From: Shinella zoogloeoides
GTDB taxonomy: Bacteria; Pseudomonadota; Alphaproteobacteria; Rhizobiales; Rhizobiaceae
Assembly: GCF_003574625.1 (NCBI RefSeq)
Contig: NZ_QNUJ01000009.1
Coordinates: forward strand, 124,001 to 188,000
Direction of reading: 5' to 3'
DNA length: 64,000 bases
Numbering within the stretch: position 1 is the stretch's first letter; the number at the start of each line of letters is the position of its first letter. The notes under the pieces are model-generated. The model saw nothing but the letters and a program-made list of their open reading frames with translations. It made no database searches and was not told where the DNA came from. This document shows positions 52,803 through 61,709 of the stretch, one piece after another. The translations under genes were made by a program, and so were the position numbers.

Positions 52803-53837
52803 ATGGGTTTCAAGATCGCAGTCGCCGGCGCGACCGGCAATGTCGGCCGCGAGATGCTGAACATCCTTTCCGAGCGCGGTTTCCCGGCCGATGAGGTGGT
52901 GGCGCTCGCTTCCGCCCGCTCGCAGGGCACCGAAGTCTCCTTCGGCGACAAGACGCTGAAGGTGCAGAACCTCGAGAACTACGATTTCTCCGACACTGAC
53001 ATCTGCCTGATGTCAGCCGGCGGTACCGTCTCGCAGAAGTATTCGCCGAAGATCGGCGCGCAGGGCTGCGTCGTCATCGACAATTCCTCGGCCTGGCGCT
53101 ACGACGCCGACGTGCCGCTGATCGTTCCGGAAGTGAACCCGGACGCCATCGCGGGGTTCACCCGTAAGAATATCATCGCCAACCCGAATTGCTCGACCGC
53201 CCAGCTCGTCGTCGCGCTGAAGCCGCTGCATGACCGCGCCACCATCAAGCGCGTCGTCGTCTCGACCTACCAGTCCGTCTCCGGCGCCGGCAAGGACGGC
53301 ATGGACGAGCTCTTCAATCAGACGCGCGCCGTCTTCGTCGCCGATCCGATCGAATCGAAGAAGTTCACCAAGCGCATCGCCTTCAACGTCATCCCGCATA
53401 TCGATAGCTTCATGGAAGACGGCTACACGAAGGAAGAGTGGAAGGTTCTCGCCGAGACCAAGAAGATGCTCGATCCGAAGATCAAGGTGACCTGCACGGC
53501 GGTGCGCGTCCCGGTCTTCATCGGCCATTCCGAATCGGTCAACATCGAGTTCGAGAAGGAAATCACGGCGGACGAAGCCCGCGAGATCCTGCGCGAGGCG
53601 CCGGGTTGCCAGGTCATCGACAAGCACGAGAACGGCGGCTACATCACCCCTTACGAATCGGCTGGTGAAGACGCCACCTACATCTCGCGCATCCGCGAGG
53701 ACGCGACGGTCGAGAACGGCCTCAACCTGTGGGTCGTCTCCGACAACCTGCGCAAGGGTGCCGCCCTCAACGCCATCCAGATCGCCGAACTGCTCGTGGC
53801 CCGCGGCCTGATCAAGGCGAAGAAGCAGGCCGCCTGA
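52803..53837 (+). CDS. asd: Aspartate-semialdehyde dehydrogenase
   Basis: The 344-residue protein has the NADP-binding start FKIAVAGATGNVGREMLNIL, VIDNSSAWRYDADVPLIVPEVN, the catalytic Cys in IIANPNCSTAQLVVALKPL and QSVSGAGKDGMDEL. It reduces aspartyl phosphate to aspartate semialdehyde, the branch point to Lys, Met, Thr and DAP for cell wall. AAGAGAG lies eight bases before ATG 52803 and can be masked by the leader pairing described upstream. Asd is essential for peptidoglycan DAP. Confidence 0.98.
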   Translation: MGFKIAVAGATGNVGREMLNILSERGFPADEVVALASARSQGTEVSFGDKTLKVQNLENYDFSDTDICLMSAGGTVSQKYSPKIGAQGCVVIDNSSAWRYDADVPLIVPEVNPDAIAGFTRKNIIANPNCSTAQLVVALKPLHDRATIKRVVVSTYQSVSGAGKDGMDELFNQTRAVFVADPIESKKFTKRIAFNVIPHIDSFMEDGYTKEEWKVLAETKKMLDPKIKVTCTAVRVPVFIGHSESVNIEFEKEITADEAREILREAPGCQVIDKHENGGYITPYESAGEDATYISRIREDATVENGLNLWVVSDNLRKGAALNAIQIAELLVARGLIKAKKQAA

Positions 53838-53915
53838 TAGCGCAAGAGCGACGGAACGGTGCCTTTCCGCATTTCGGTGAAAAGTGGCAACGTTCCGTTA
53901 AGCAAGTTTAAATAA

Positions 53916-53953
53916 AAGTCCCGGTTGTTCCGTTTGAGAACAATCGGGACTTT
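53916..53953 (+). terminator. Terminator or long hairpin after asd
   Basis: AAAGTCCCGGTTGTTC (53916-53931) pairs with GAACAATCGGGACTTT (53938-53953) as a 16-bp stem with one G-U and a 6-nt loop. The following TTTGCTTTG is only weakly U-rich. Confidence 0.75.
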
Positions 53954-54052
53954 GCTTTGAGCCGGAACGGTCCGAAGCAGGGTGCGGTGACAGGAACCGG
54001 GGAGCATGCCATGCTCCCGCAGCGGATTTGACGAGAGATCACGGGGTTTTTC

Positions 54053-54874
54053 ATGGGCATGACAAAGAGCGTGGCCAAGGTGCTGGCCGCAATGATCGCC
54101 ACGGCGGCAGTGCCGGCGGCGGCCGAAGCCGCCCAGTGCGGCAAGGATGCGGGCGGTTTTCCGGCCTGGGTCGAGGCATTCAAGGGCGAGGCGGCCAGCC
54201 GCGGCATCAGCCGCTCGACGCTGGACAAGGCCTTTTCCAATGTCGACTATGCCCGCGCAACGATCCGCGCCGACCGCGGCCAGAAGAGCTTCAAGCTCTC
54301 GCTCGAGCAGTTCATGCAGAAGCGCGGCGGCCAGGCGATCATCCGCCGCGGCAAGGGCCTGAAGAAGCAGAATGCCGCGCTCTTCCAGCGCATCGAAGCA
54401 CGCTACGGCGTGCCGGCCGGCCCGCTGCTGGCGATCTGGGGCATGGAAACCGGCTTCGGCGGCTTCCTCGGCAAGGAGCACACGCTCTCGGCCGTGGCGA
54501 CGCTCGCCTATGACTGCCGCCGTCCGGAATATTTCACCAACCAGCTCTATGCCGCCCTGCAGCTCGTGCAGAACGGCACACTGAGCACGACGGCGCGCGG
54601 CGCGGCGCATGGCGAAATCGGCCAGACGCAGTTCCTGCCGGTGAACGTACTGAAATACGGCGTCGACGGCGACGGCAACGGCCGCATCGACCTCGTCGGC
54701 TCCAAGGCCGACGCGCTTGCCTCGACGGCGAACTTCCTGCGCGGCCACGGCTGGAGCGCCGGCGCGGGCTACCAGCCGGGCGAGCCGAACTTCGGCGCCC
54801 TGCAGGGCTGGAACGCCGCCAGCGTCTACCAGCGCGCGATCGCCATCATCGGCGCGGAAATCGACGGCAACTGA
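54053..54874 (+). CDS. Lytic murein transglycosylase (MltB-like, SLT_2)
   Basis: A 273-residue secreted protein: signal peptide of about 27 residues ending AAEAA, then the SLT_2 domain with catalytic Glu in AIWGMETGFGGFLGKEHTLSAVATLAYDC, GEIGQTQFLPVNVLKYGVDGDGNGRIDL and FLRGHGWSAGAGYQPG. No lipobox is evident, so it is periplasmic. Cuts the glycan strand with 1,6-anhydro formation. Terminator GGCGCGG/CCGCGCC with six Ts (54925-54951) follows. Confidence 0.93.
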   Translation: MGMTKSVAKVLAAMIATAAVPAAAEAAQCGKDAGGFPAWVEAFKGEAASRGISRSTLDKAFSNVDYARATIRADRGQKSFKLSLEQFMQKRGGQAIIRRGKGLKKQNAALFQRIEARYGVPAGPLLAIWGMETGFGGFLGKEHTLSAVATLAYDCRRPEYFTNQLYAALQLVQNGTLSTTARGAAHGEIGQTQFLPVNVLKYGVDGDGNGRIDLVGSKADALASTANFLRGHGWSAGAGYQPGEPNFGALQGWNAASVYQRAIAIIGAEIDGN

Positions 54875-54924
54875 CCTGAAGACCGGCCTGTAGGCCGGCG
54901 CTTGGGAAATCCGGAAAAGAGCCT

Positions 54925-54951
54925 GGCGCGGACCCCCGCGCCGGGTTTTTT
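54925..54951 (+). terminator. Rho-independent terminator after the transglycosylase
   Basis: GGCGCGG (54925-54931), ACCC loop, CCGCGCC (54936-54942), GGG and TTTTTT (54946-54951). It touches the 3' end of the converging carbonic anhydrase gene. Confidence 0.85.
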
Positions 54952-55591
54952 ATGCGCTCGGCCGTTTGAAGTCGCCCGTCGTGGCATCCATGATCCAGAG
55001 TTCGCCGGTCGAGATGTCGAACCAGGCGCCATGGAGCTGGATGCGCCCCTTTTCCTCGAGGATGCGCACGCAGGGGAAGGTGCGGAGATTGGCGAGCGAA
55101 TTGCGGATCGAGACGCGCTCCAACGCGCGCTGGCGTTCGCCCTGCGTCAGGCTCTCCGCGCCCTGGATCTGCTCGGCGACGGGCTTGAGCATGCCCATCC
55201 ACTTGCCGATGAAGTCCCCGGGCGAAAGCGGCTCGGCATCCGGATCGAGCGCGGCCGAGATGCCGCCGCAGCGGCCGTGGCCCATCACGAGGATGTCGCT
55301 GACCTTCAGCGACTGCACGGCGAATTCAAGCGCGGCGGAAGTCGCGTGGAACTGGCCGTCCGGCTCGTAGGGCGGCACGAGATTGGCGACATTGCGTATC
55401 ACGAAGAGCTCGCCCGGCCCGCTGTCGAAGATCGTCTCCGGCGCGGCGCGGGAGTCGCAACAGGCGATGACGAGCGTCTTGGGCTTCTGGCCCGTTTCGG
55501 CGAGCGCCCTGTAGCGCGCGGACTGCTCGGAATAGCGGCCCGACATGAAATTGCGGTAGCCGTTCAGAAGACGATCGGGAAAGCGGTTCAT
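54950..55591 (-). CDS. Beta-class carbonic anhydrase
   Basis: The 213-residue enzyme has the zinc ligands of plant-type beta-CAs: Cys and Asp in VIACCDSRAAPETIF, and His and Cys in ILVMGHGRCGGISAAL. Middle NVANLVPPYE and C-terminal WFDISTGEL are also conserved. Hydrates CO2 to bicarbonate for carboxylases and pH balance. Confidence 0.95.
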   Translation of the reverse strand: MNRFPDRLLNGYRNFMSGRYSEQSARYRALAETGQKPKTLVIACCDSRAAPETIFDSGPGELFVIRNVANLVPPYEPDGQFHATSAALEFAVQSLKVSDILVMGHGRCGGISAALDPDAEPLSPGDFIGKWMGMLKPVAEQIQGAESLTQGERQRALERVSIRNSLANLRTFPCVRILEEKGRIQLHGAWFDISTGELWIMDATTGDFKRPSA

Positions 55592-55686
55592 GGTGTCGGA
55601 ATACTCCCGTGCCGGCGATCTCTACCGGATGAGACCGCATCCGGTTTTGCATAAACCACTCTGAAAGGAGCCGCGCAAGGGCCGAT

Positions 55687-56562
55687 TTACGGACGGCGCA
55701 TCTGGGTGGGATGCATCAGGCGGCGCATATGCACCATGGCCATGGGCGTCGCGATGCTGGAGGCGTCCTGCTCCAGCGTCAGCTCGTCCGCCCCGCGCTT
55801 GGCGGTGCGCGTGACGATCTCGAAGACGCTGGCCGTCGCCATCGACAGCGCCCGCTCTTCCGGCAGGCCCTCCATCAGGCGCGAGAGGAAGATCGCCGAA
55901 AGGAGATCGCCCGTTCCGTTCGGCGGGTTCGGCACGAGCCGGTGCTCGGCAAGGAGCGCGTCGCGGCCGGAAAGATAGAGATTGCCCGTGCTGCCGGCCA
56001 TCATCGGCAGCGCAGAGGTGACGAGCATGCGCGGCGGGCCGAGCGAAAGCGCCGCCTCGATGATCGCCCCGTTCGTCTCCAGCGGCGTGCCGGCGAGCCA
56101 GGATAGCTCGAAGCGGTTCGGCGTCGCCACCGAGGCGAGCGGGATCAGGCTGTCGCGGATCGCCACGGCCGTTTCTTCCGGGACATAGAGCCCGCGGTCG
56201 TCGCCGCAGACCGGATCGCACATATAGAAGAGGTCGGGATTGTCCGCACGAAGGCTCTCGACGAGCCGCGCGACGGACCGGGCCTGCGCCGCGCTGCCGA
56301 GATAGCCGGACAGCACGGCCTTGACCTCGCCGCGCCAGGGCGCGCGGATGAGATCGGAGATAATGGCGTCGAAGTCCTCCGCGGAGATCGGGACGCGCGT
56401 CGCGCGCCCATGGCCGGGATGCCAGGGCAGGATGACCGTGGGCAGGGCCCAGACCGGATGGCCGAGCGTTTCGAGTGCGAAGACCGCCGCGCGGTTGCCG
56501 ACCGTGCCGCGCACCACATGGCTCGAAATCACGATGACCGTGCCCTTTTCGCTCTCGTCCAT
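55687..56562 (-). CDS. pdxY: Pyridoxal kinase
   Basis: The 291-residue ribokinase-fold protein (ATG 56562) has ISSHVVRGTVGNRAAVFALETLGHPVWALPTV, a typical PdxY start; GYLGSAAQ; MCDPVCGDDRGLYV; TPNRFELSWLAG and PPNGTGDLLSAIFLSR with the catalytic Asp. It phosphorylates pyridoxal for PLP supply, useful next to the many PLP enzymes here. An open frame continues upstream in the same phase across the next gene, but it is antisense shadow. Confidence 0.93.
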   Translation of the reverse strand: MDESEKGTVIVISSHVVRGTVGNRAAVFALETLGHPVWALPTVILPWHPGHGRATRVPISAEDFDAIISDLIRAPWRGEVKAVLSGYLGSAAQARSVARLVESLRADNPDLFYMCDPVCGDDRGLYVPEETAVAIRDSLIPLASVATPNRFELSWLAGTPLETNGAIIEAALSLGPPRMLVTSALPMMAGSTGNLYLSGRDALLAEHRLVPNPPNGTGDLLSAIFLSRLMEGLPEERALSMATASVFEIVTRTAKRGADELTLEQDASSIATPMAMVHMRRLMHPTQMRRP

Positions 56563-56745
56563 AGCCGGCTCCCTTTCCTTTCGCCGAGTGATGGCAAGGG
56601 GGTTTCGGCCTGTCAACGGCGCCGCCGAAAAACCCGTTGGGCGGAATGGCCGCATTGAACGGCTTCGGCCGGTTTTGGGCTGCTTTTCGACGGAAAAGGC
56701 CGGTTTTCGCGTCAAAACGACAGCATAACTGACCTGTTTTGGACA

Positions 56746-56780
56746 AAATCGATTGAATTTTCTCGCAAATCGACAAATTT
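56746..56780. promoter_or_regulatory. Tandem AAATCGA boxes upstream of glutamate dehydrogenase
   Basis: AAATCGATTGAATTT (56746-56760) and AAATCGACAAATTT (56767-56780) are related copies 21 bp apart, two helical turns, in the AT-rich 276-bp gap before the gdh start. They look like a tandem operator; the regulator is unknown. Confidence 0.4.
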
Positions 56781-56838
56781 CATCGCAGGTATTTTTTCTT
56801 CTGCTAACGTCCCGGCATCGGATTCGAGGGAGCATTCC

Positions 56839-59800
56839 ATGGGTGCCAGGACCAACGTGAAGCGAGAAAAACATATCGAGGCCGCAAAGGCCGCAGCAGC
56901 CGCCCTCGGCGCAAAGACGCTCCAGCCGGACATCCTTTTCGGACGTGCCAGCAAGGATGATCTGGAGCACTATACGGGCGAGATGCTGGCCGTTGCCGCC
57001 GCCCATGCCATGGCCGAGATCGAGGCCTTCGACGGCACCTTGCCGCGCGTCACCGTGACGACGCTGCCGGACGTCACGCCGGCCGGCGAGCCCGTCTCCG
57101 TCCTCTCCGTCACCGACCATAACCAGCCGTTCCTCTACGATTCGGTCATGGCCGAGGTGACGAGCACGCATCGCGACATCCACCTTGCCGTCCACCCGAT
57201 CCTGGTCGTCGCGCCGGGCGAGGCGCCGAAGCTCTTCTCGCCGGACGAGGAGAGCGATCCCGGGCAGCGGGTCAGCCATATCGAGATCCACCTGCCCGAA
57301 CTCTCGCCCGGCGAGGCCGCCGCACTCGCCGAGCGTGTGAAGACCGTGCTCGCGCAGGTGCACCTTGCCGTCGAGGACTGGCCGGCGATGCTGCAGAAGC
57401 TCGACAGCGCCATGGCGGACATGGAGCGCTATGCCAAGGCCAAGCCCGGCAAGGACGAGGCGCTCGCCTTCCTCGACTGGCTGCGCGGCAACAACTTCAC
57501 CTTCCTCGGCATGCGGGAATACACCTATTCCGGCAAGGGCGAGGCGGCGACCGTCGAGCGCGGCGGCGAAGGCCTCGGCATCCTTTCCGATCCCGACGTG
57601 CGCGTGCTGCGCCTCGGCAAGGACGCGGTGACGACGACGCCGGAAATCCTCGAATTCCTCGAAGGCCCGGATTTCCTCATCGTCACCAAGGCCAATGTGA
57701 AGTCGCTCGTCCACCGCCGTGCCTATATGGACTATGTCGGCCTCAAGCGCTTCGACGAGAAGGGCAAGGTCATCGGGGAGCTGCGCATCGTCGGCCTCTT
57801 CACCTCCACCGCCTATACGCATGCCGCCGGCCAGATCCCGCTGCTGCGCTCCAAGGTGGAGACGGTCATCGAGCATTTCGGCTACGACCCGAAGAGCCAT
57901 TCCGGCAAGATGCTGATCAACACGCTGGAATCCTATCCGCGCGACGATCTCTTCCAGATCGATCCCGGCCTGCTCGCCACCTTCTGCGAGCAGATCAACG
58001 AGCTTTCCGACCGGCCGCGCATCCGCGTCCTGCCGCGCATCGACCGTTTCGACCGCTTCGTCTCGGTCATCGTCTACGTGCCGCGCGAGCAATACGATTC
58101 GGATGTCCGCGAGAAGATCGGCAACTATCTGAAATCGGCCTATGACGGCCGCGTCTCCGCCTATTACCCGGCCTTCCCGGAAGGCGGCCTCGCCCGCGTC
58201 CACTTCATCATCGGCCGCTCCGGCGGCAAGACGCCGCGCATTCCGCAGAACAAGCTCGAACAGGCCGTGCGCGAGATCGCCACGCGCTGGACCGACCGCT
58301 TCGAGGCGCTTTCCGGCGCCGACGGCCTGCAGCTCGTCACGGACCGCAGCTACCAGGAGGACTTCACCCCGGCCGAGGCCCATGCCGACCTTGCCCTGAT
58401 CACCACGGCAACGCCGGAAAACCCGATCCGCATCGCCTTCTACCGCAAGGCATGGAACACGGACCTCGCCTCCGTCGAGCTGAAGATATTCCATGCCGGC
58501 GAGCCGGTTTCGCTCTCCAGGCGCGTGCCGCTCCTCGAAAACCTCGGCTTCAGCGTGGTCAGCGAGCAGACGCACGACCTGACTGTCGCCGGCCTCGACG
58601 GCGAAGAGCGCCGCGTCATCCTGCACGACATGGAGCTGCGGCAGCGTGACGGTCAGGAGGTGAACCTCGCCAGACTCAGCCCGATGCTGGAGGAAGCCTT
58701 CCTCGCGGCCTGGCACGGCGAGGTCGATGACGACGCGCTGAACCGCCTGATCCTCACCGCCGGCCTTTCCGCCCGCGAGATCATGGCGCTGCGCACCTAT
58801 TCGCGCTACCTGCGCCAGACCGGCATCGCCTATTCGCAGGGCTATATCGCCGATACGCTCAACAAGTATCCAGCCATTGCCGCCAACCTCTTCCGCCTGT
58901 TCGAGACCCGCCTCGATCCGAAGCTCTCGGACCGCCAGCGCGAGAAGAAGTCGGCGGAGGTCGCCGCCGCAATCGAGGAGGCGCTGGCCGCCGTGCCGAG
59001 CCTCGACGAGGACCGGATGTTGCGGCGCTACGTCAACGCCATAGAGGCGACGCTGCGCACGAACTATTTCCAGAAGGATCCGGACGGCAGGCCGCGCAAG
59101 ACGCTGGCGATCAAGCTCGATCCGAAGGCCCTCGACGGCCTGCCGGAACCGCGCCCCTTCCGCGAGATCTTCGTCTACGGCGCGGAAGTGGAGGGCGTGC
59201 ACCTGCGCTTCGGCAAGGTCGCCCGCGGCGGCCTTCGCTGGTCCGACCGCGCGCAGGACTACCGCACGGAAGTGCTCGGCCTCGTCAAGGCGCAGCAGGT
59301 GAAGAACGCGGTCATCGTGCCGGTCGGCGCCAAGGGCGGCTTCTATCCCAAGCAGCTTCCCGCCGGCGGCAGCCGCGACGCCGTCTTCAAGGCCGGCACC
59401 GAGGCTTACAAGACCTATATCCGCACGCTGCTCTCCGTCACCGACAACATCGTCGGCCAGGACGTCGTGCCGCCGGCCGATACGGTCCGCATCGACGGGG
59501 ACGATCCCTATTTCGTCGTCGCGGCCGACAAGGGCACGGCGACCTTCTCCGACACGGCGAACGGGCTTGCCCAGGAAGCCGGCTTCTGGCTCGACGACGC
59601 CTTCGCCTCCGGCGGCTCGGCGGGCTATGACCACAAGAAGATGGGCATCACCGCCCGCGGCGCGTGGGAAACCGTCAAGCGCCACTTCCGCGAGATGAAC
59701 ATAGACATCCAGAAGACACCCTTCACCGTCGCCGGCGTCGGCGACATGTCGGGCGACGTCTTCGGCAACGGCATGCTGCTGTCGCGCAAGATCCGCCTCG

Positions 59801-61620
59801 TCGCGGCCTTCGACCATCGCGACATCTTCATCGATCCTTCGCCGGACACCGACACGTCCTTCGCCGAGCGCCGCCGCATGTTCAACCTGCCGCGCTCGAG
59901 CTGGCAGGACTATGACCGCTCGGTGCTCTCCAAGGGCGCGATGATCATTCCGCGCACGGAGAAATCCGTGACGCTGACGCCGGAAGCCCAGGCCGTGATC
60001 GGCCTCGACAAAGCCAAGGCGACGCCCTTCGAGATCATGACGGCGATCCTGAAGGCCCCCGTCGATCTCCTGTGGTTCGGCGGCATCGGCACCTATATCC
60101 GCGGCCAGAACGAGACGGACGCGGAAGTGGGCGACCGCGCCAACGACCCGATCCGCATCGTCGGCGAGGATGTGCGCGCCAAGGTGATCGGCGAGGGCGC
60201 GAATCTCGGCGTCACCCAGCGCGGCCGCATCGCCTTCGGCCTCAAGGGCGGACGCAACAATTCCGACGCCATCGACAACTCGGCCGGCGTGAACTCGTCG
60301 GACGTCGAGGTGAACATCAAGATCGCGCTCGCCTCGGCCATGCGCGACGAGCGGCTGCCGCGCGCCAAGCGCAACGTGCTGCTCGCCTCGATGACGGACG
60401 AGGTGGCCCATCTCGTGCTGCGCAACAACTACCTGCAATCGCTGGCGATCTCGCTGACGGAGCGGCAGGGCCTTGCCAACCGCGCGCCGCTGACCCGCCT
60501 GATGGATCGTCTGGAAGCCGCCGGCCAGCTCAACCGCAAGGTCGAGACGCTGCCCGACGACCGCACCGTCGCCGAGCGCTACCAGGCCGGCAAGCCGCTG
60601 ACGCGGCCGGAGATCGGCGTGCTGCTCTCCTATGCCAAGCTGGTGCTGTTCGACGAGCTGATCCACACCAGCCTGCCGGACGAACCCTATTTCGAGCCGA
60701 CGCTGACGGGCTACTTCCCGGCGAAGATGCAGAAGGCCTATGCGGACGATATCCGCTCGCATCGCCTGCGCCGCGAGATCATCGCGACGATTCTCGCCAA
60801 CGAGGTGATCAACCGCGGCGGCCCGGCCTTCATCAACGGCCTCACCGACGGCACCGGCTTCGGCCCGGCCGATGCGGTGAAGGCCGCGGTCATCGCCCGC
60901 GACGGCTACGGCCTTCCGGCGCTCTATGCCGGCGTCGATGCGCTGGACAATGTGGTCTCCGGCTCCGTCCAGAACGACCTCTACGAGGAGATCGGCCGCA
61001 TCTACGCCTCCGTCACGGGCCTGCTGCTGACCACCGGCGCCGTCTCCGGTCCGCTGGACCAGGCTGTGCACAAGCTGAAGCAGGCGCTGAAACAGCTTCG
61101 GCCGAACCTTGCGACGCTCGTCTCGGAAGCAGCGGCCGACGAGGTCCGCCGCAAAGCCCATGCCTATGAGGACGAAGGCGTGCCGGAGGAGCTGGCGGAA
61201 GAGATCGCCACGCTTTCCATGCTGACCTTCGTGCCGGAGGTCATGCTGATCGCGGGCGCCACCGGCGATACCCTCGGCAAGACGGCGCAGACCTTCGCCG
61301 GTATCAGCTCCGCGCTGAATATCGGCCGTCTGCTTTCCGCGGCCGGCCGCATTCCGACCGGCGATCTCTACGAGGCCCTCGCCCTCCAGCGCAGCCTCAC
61401 CGACATCGCCAATGCCCGCCGCGATCTTTCGACCGCCGTGCTCGCCCGCCACAAGGGCGACAAGGCGCCGCTCGCCGCCTGGCAGAACGCCGAAAAGGAG
61501 CGTCTCGCCCGCGTGACGGCGAACCTCTCGGCGCTGACGGAGACGGGCGAGGCCACGCTCGCCAAGGTCAGCGTCGCCGCGGGCATCCTGAGCGACCTTG
61601 CACAGGAAAGGGCGAAATGA
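56839..61620 (+). CDS. gdhB: NAD-specific glutamate dehydrogenase (large, GDH-180 type)
   Basis: The 1593-residue protein belongs to the large NAD-GDH class (L_180 type, normal length 1580-1650). The N-terminal half (1-700) holds ACT-like segments (VLSVTDHNQPFLYDSVMAEV; FRLLFVHF-like regions); the catalytic domain starts near 740 with VHLRFGKVARGGLRWSDRAQDYRTEVLGLVKAQQVKNAVIVPVGAKGGF, and the Rossmann part has KVIGEGANLGVTQRGRIAFGLKGGRNNSDAIDNSAGV. Converts glutamate to 2-oxoglutarate and ammonium with NAD, a catabolic role; it could process nitrogen from the lysine route. GAGGGAG lies before ATG 56839. Confidence 0.97.
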   Translation: MGARTNVKREKHIEAAKAAAAALGAKTLQPDILFGRASKDDLEHYTGEMLAVAAAHAMAEIEAFDGTLPRVTVTTLPDVTPAGEPVSVLSVTDHNQPFLYDSVMAEVTSTHRDIHLAVHPILVVAPGEAPKLFSPDEESDPGQRVSHIEIHLPELSPGEAAALAERVKTVLAQVHLAVEDWPAMLQKLDSAMADMERYAKAKPGKDEALAFLDWLRGNNFTFLGMREYTYSGKGEAATVERGGEGLGILSDPDVRVLRLGKDAVTTTPEILEFLEGPDFLIVTKANVKSLVHRRAYMDYVGLKRFDEKGKVIGELRIVGLFTSTAYTHAAGQIPLLRSKVETVIEHFGYDPKSHSGKMLINTLESYPRDDLFQIDPGLLATFCEQINELSDRPRIRVLPRIDRFDRFVSVIVYVPREQYDSDVREKIGNYLKSAYDGRVSAYYPAFPEGGLARVHFIIGRSGGKTPRIPQNKLEQAVREIATRWTDRFEALSGADGLQLVTDRSYQEDFTPAEAHADLALITTATPENPIRIAFYRKAWNTDLASVELKIFHAGEPVSLSRRVPLLENLGFSVVSEQTHDLTVAGLDGEERRVILHDMELRQRDGQEVNLARLSPMLEEAFLAAWHGEVDDDALNRLILTAGLSAREIMALRTYSRYLRQTGIAYSQGYIADTLNKYPAIAANLFRLFETRLDPKLSDRQREKKSAEVAAAIEEALAAVPSLDEDRMLRRYVNAIEATLRTNYFQKDPDGRPRKTLAIKLDPKALDGLPEPRPFREIFVYGAEVEGVHLRFGKVARGGLRWSDRAQDYRTEVLGLVKAQQVKNAVIVPVGAKGGFYPKQLPAGGSRDAVFKAGTEAYKTYIRTLLSVTDNIVGQDVVPPADTVRIDGDDPYFVVAADKGTATFSDTANGLAQEAGFWLDDAFASGGSAGYDHKKMGITARGAWETVKRHFREMNIDIQKTPFTVAGVGDMSGDVFGNGMLLSRKIRLVAAFDHRDIFIDPSPDTDTSFAERRRMFNLPRSSWQDYDRSVLSKGAMIIPRTEKSVTLTPEAQAVIGLDKAKATPFEIMTAILKAPVDLLWFGGIGTYIRGQNETDAEVGDRANDPIRIVGEDVRAKVIGEGANLGVTQRGRIAFGLKGGRNNSDAIDNSAGVNSSDVEVNIKIALASAMRDERLPRAKRNVLLASMTDEVAHLVLRNNYLQSLAISLTERQGLANRAPLTRLMDRLEAAGQLNRKVETLPDDRTVAERYQAGKPLTRPEIGVLLSYAKLVLFDELIHTSLPDEPYFEPTLTGYFPAKMQKAYADDIRSHRLRREIIATILANEVINRGGPAFINGLTDGTGFGPADAVKAAVIARDGYGLPALYAGVDALDNVVSGSVQNDLYEEIGRIYASVTGLLLTTGAVSGPLDQAVHKLKQALKQLRPNLATLVSEAAADEVRRKAHAYEDEGVPEELAEEIATLSMLTFVPEVMLIAGATGDTLGKTAQTFAGISSALNIGRLLSAAGRIPTGDLYEALALQRSLTDIANARRDLSTAVLARHKGDKAPLAAWQNAEKERLARVTANLSALTETGEATLAKVSVAAGILSDLAQERAK

Positions 61621-61709
61621 GACAGTCCCCTGCCGGCTGACGGGGCCAATTCTCCGTTAGCCGGCTTGAGGACGGGCGCGGTCGTCGCCCCCGCAACAGA
61701 GGAGGGGCG

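Noticed and set aside
55687-61452. A 1921-codon open frame on the minus strand across the glutamate dehydrogenase gene
   Set aside because: Only its last 291 codons (from ATG 56562) encode a recognisable protein, pyridoxal kinase. The rest is antisense to gdh and open because GC-rich codon bias suppresses stops on the opposite strand.
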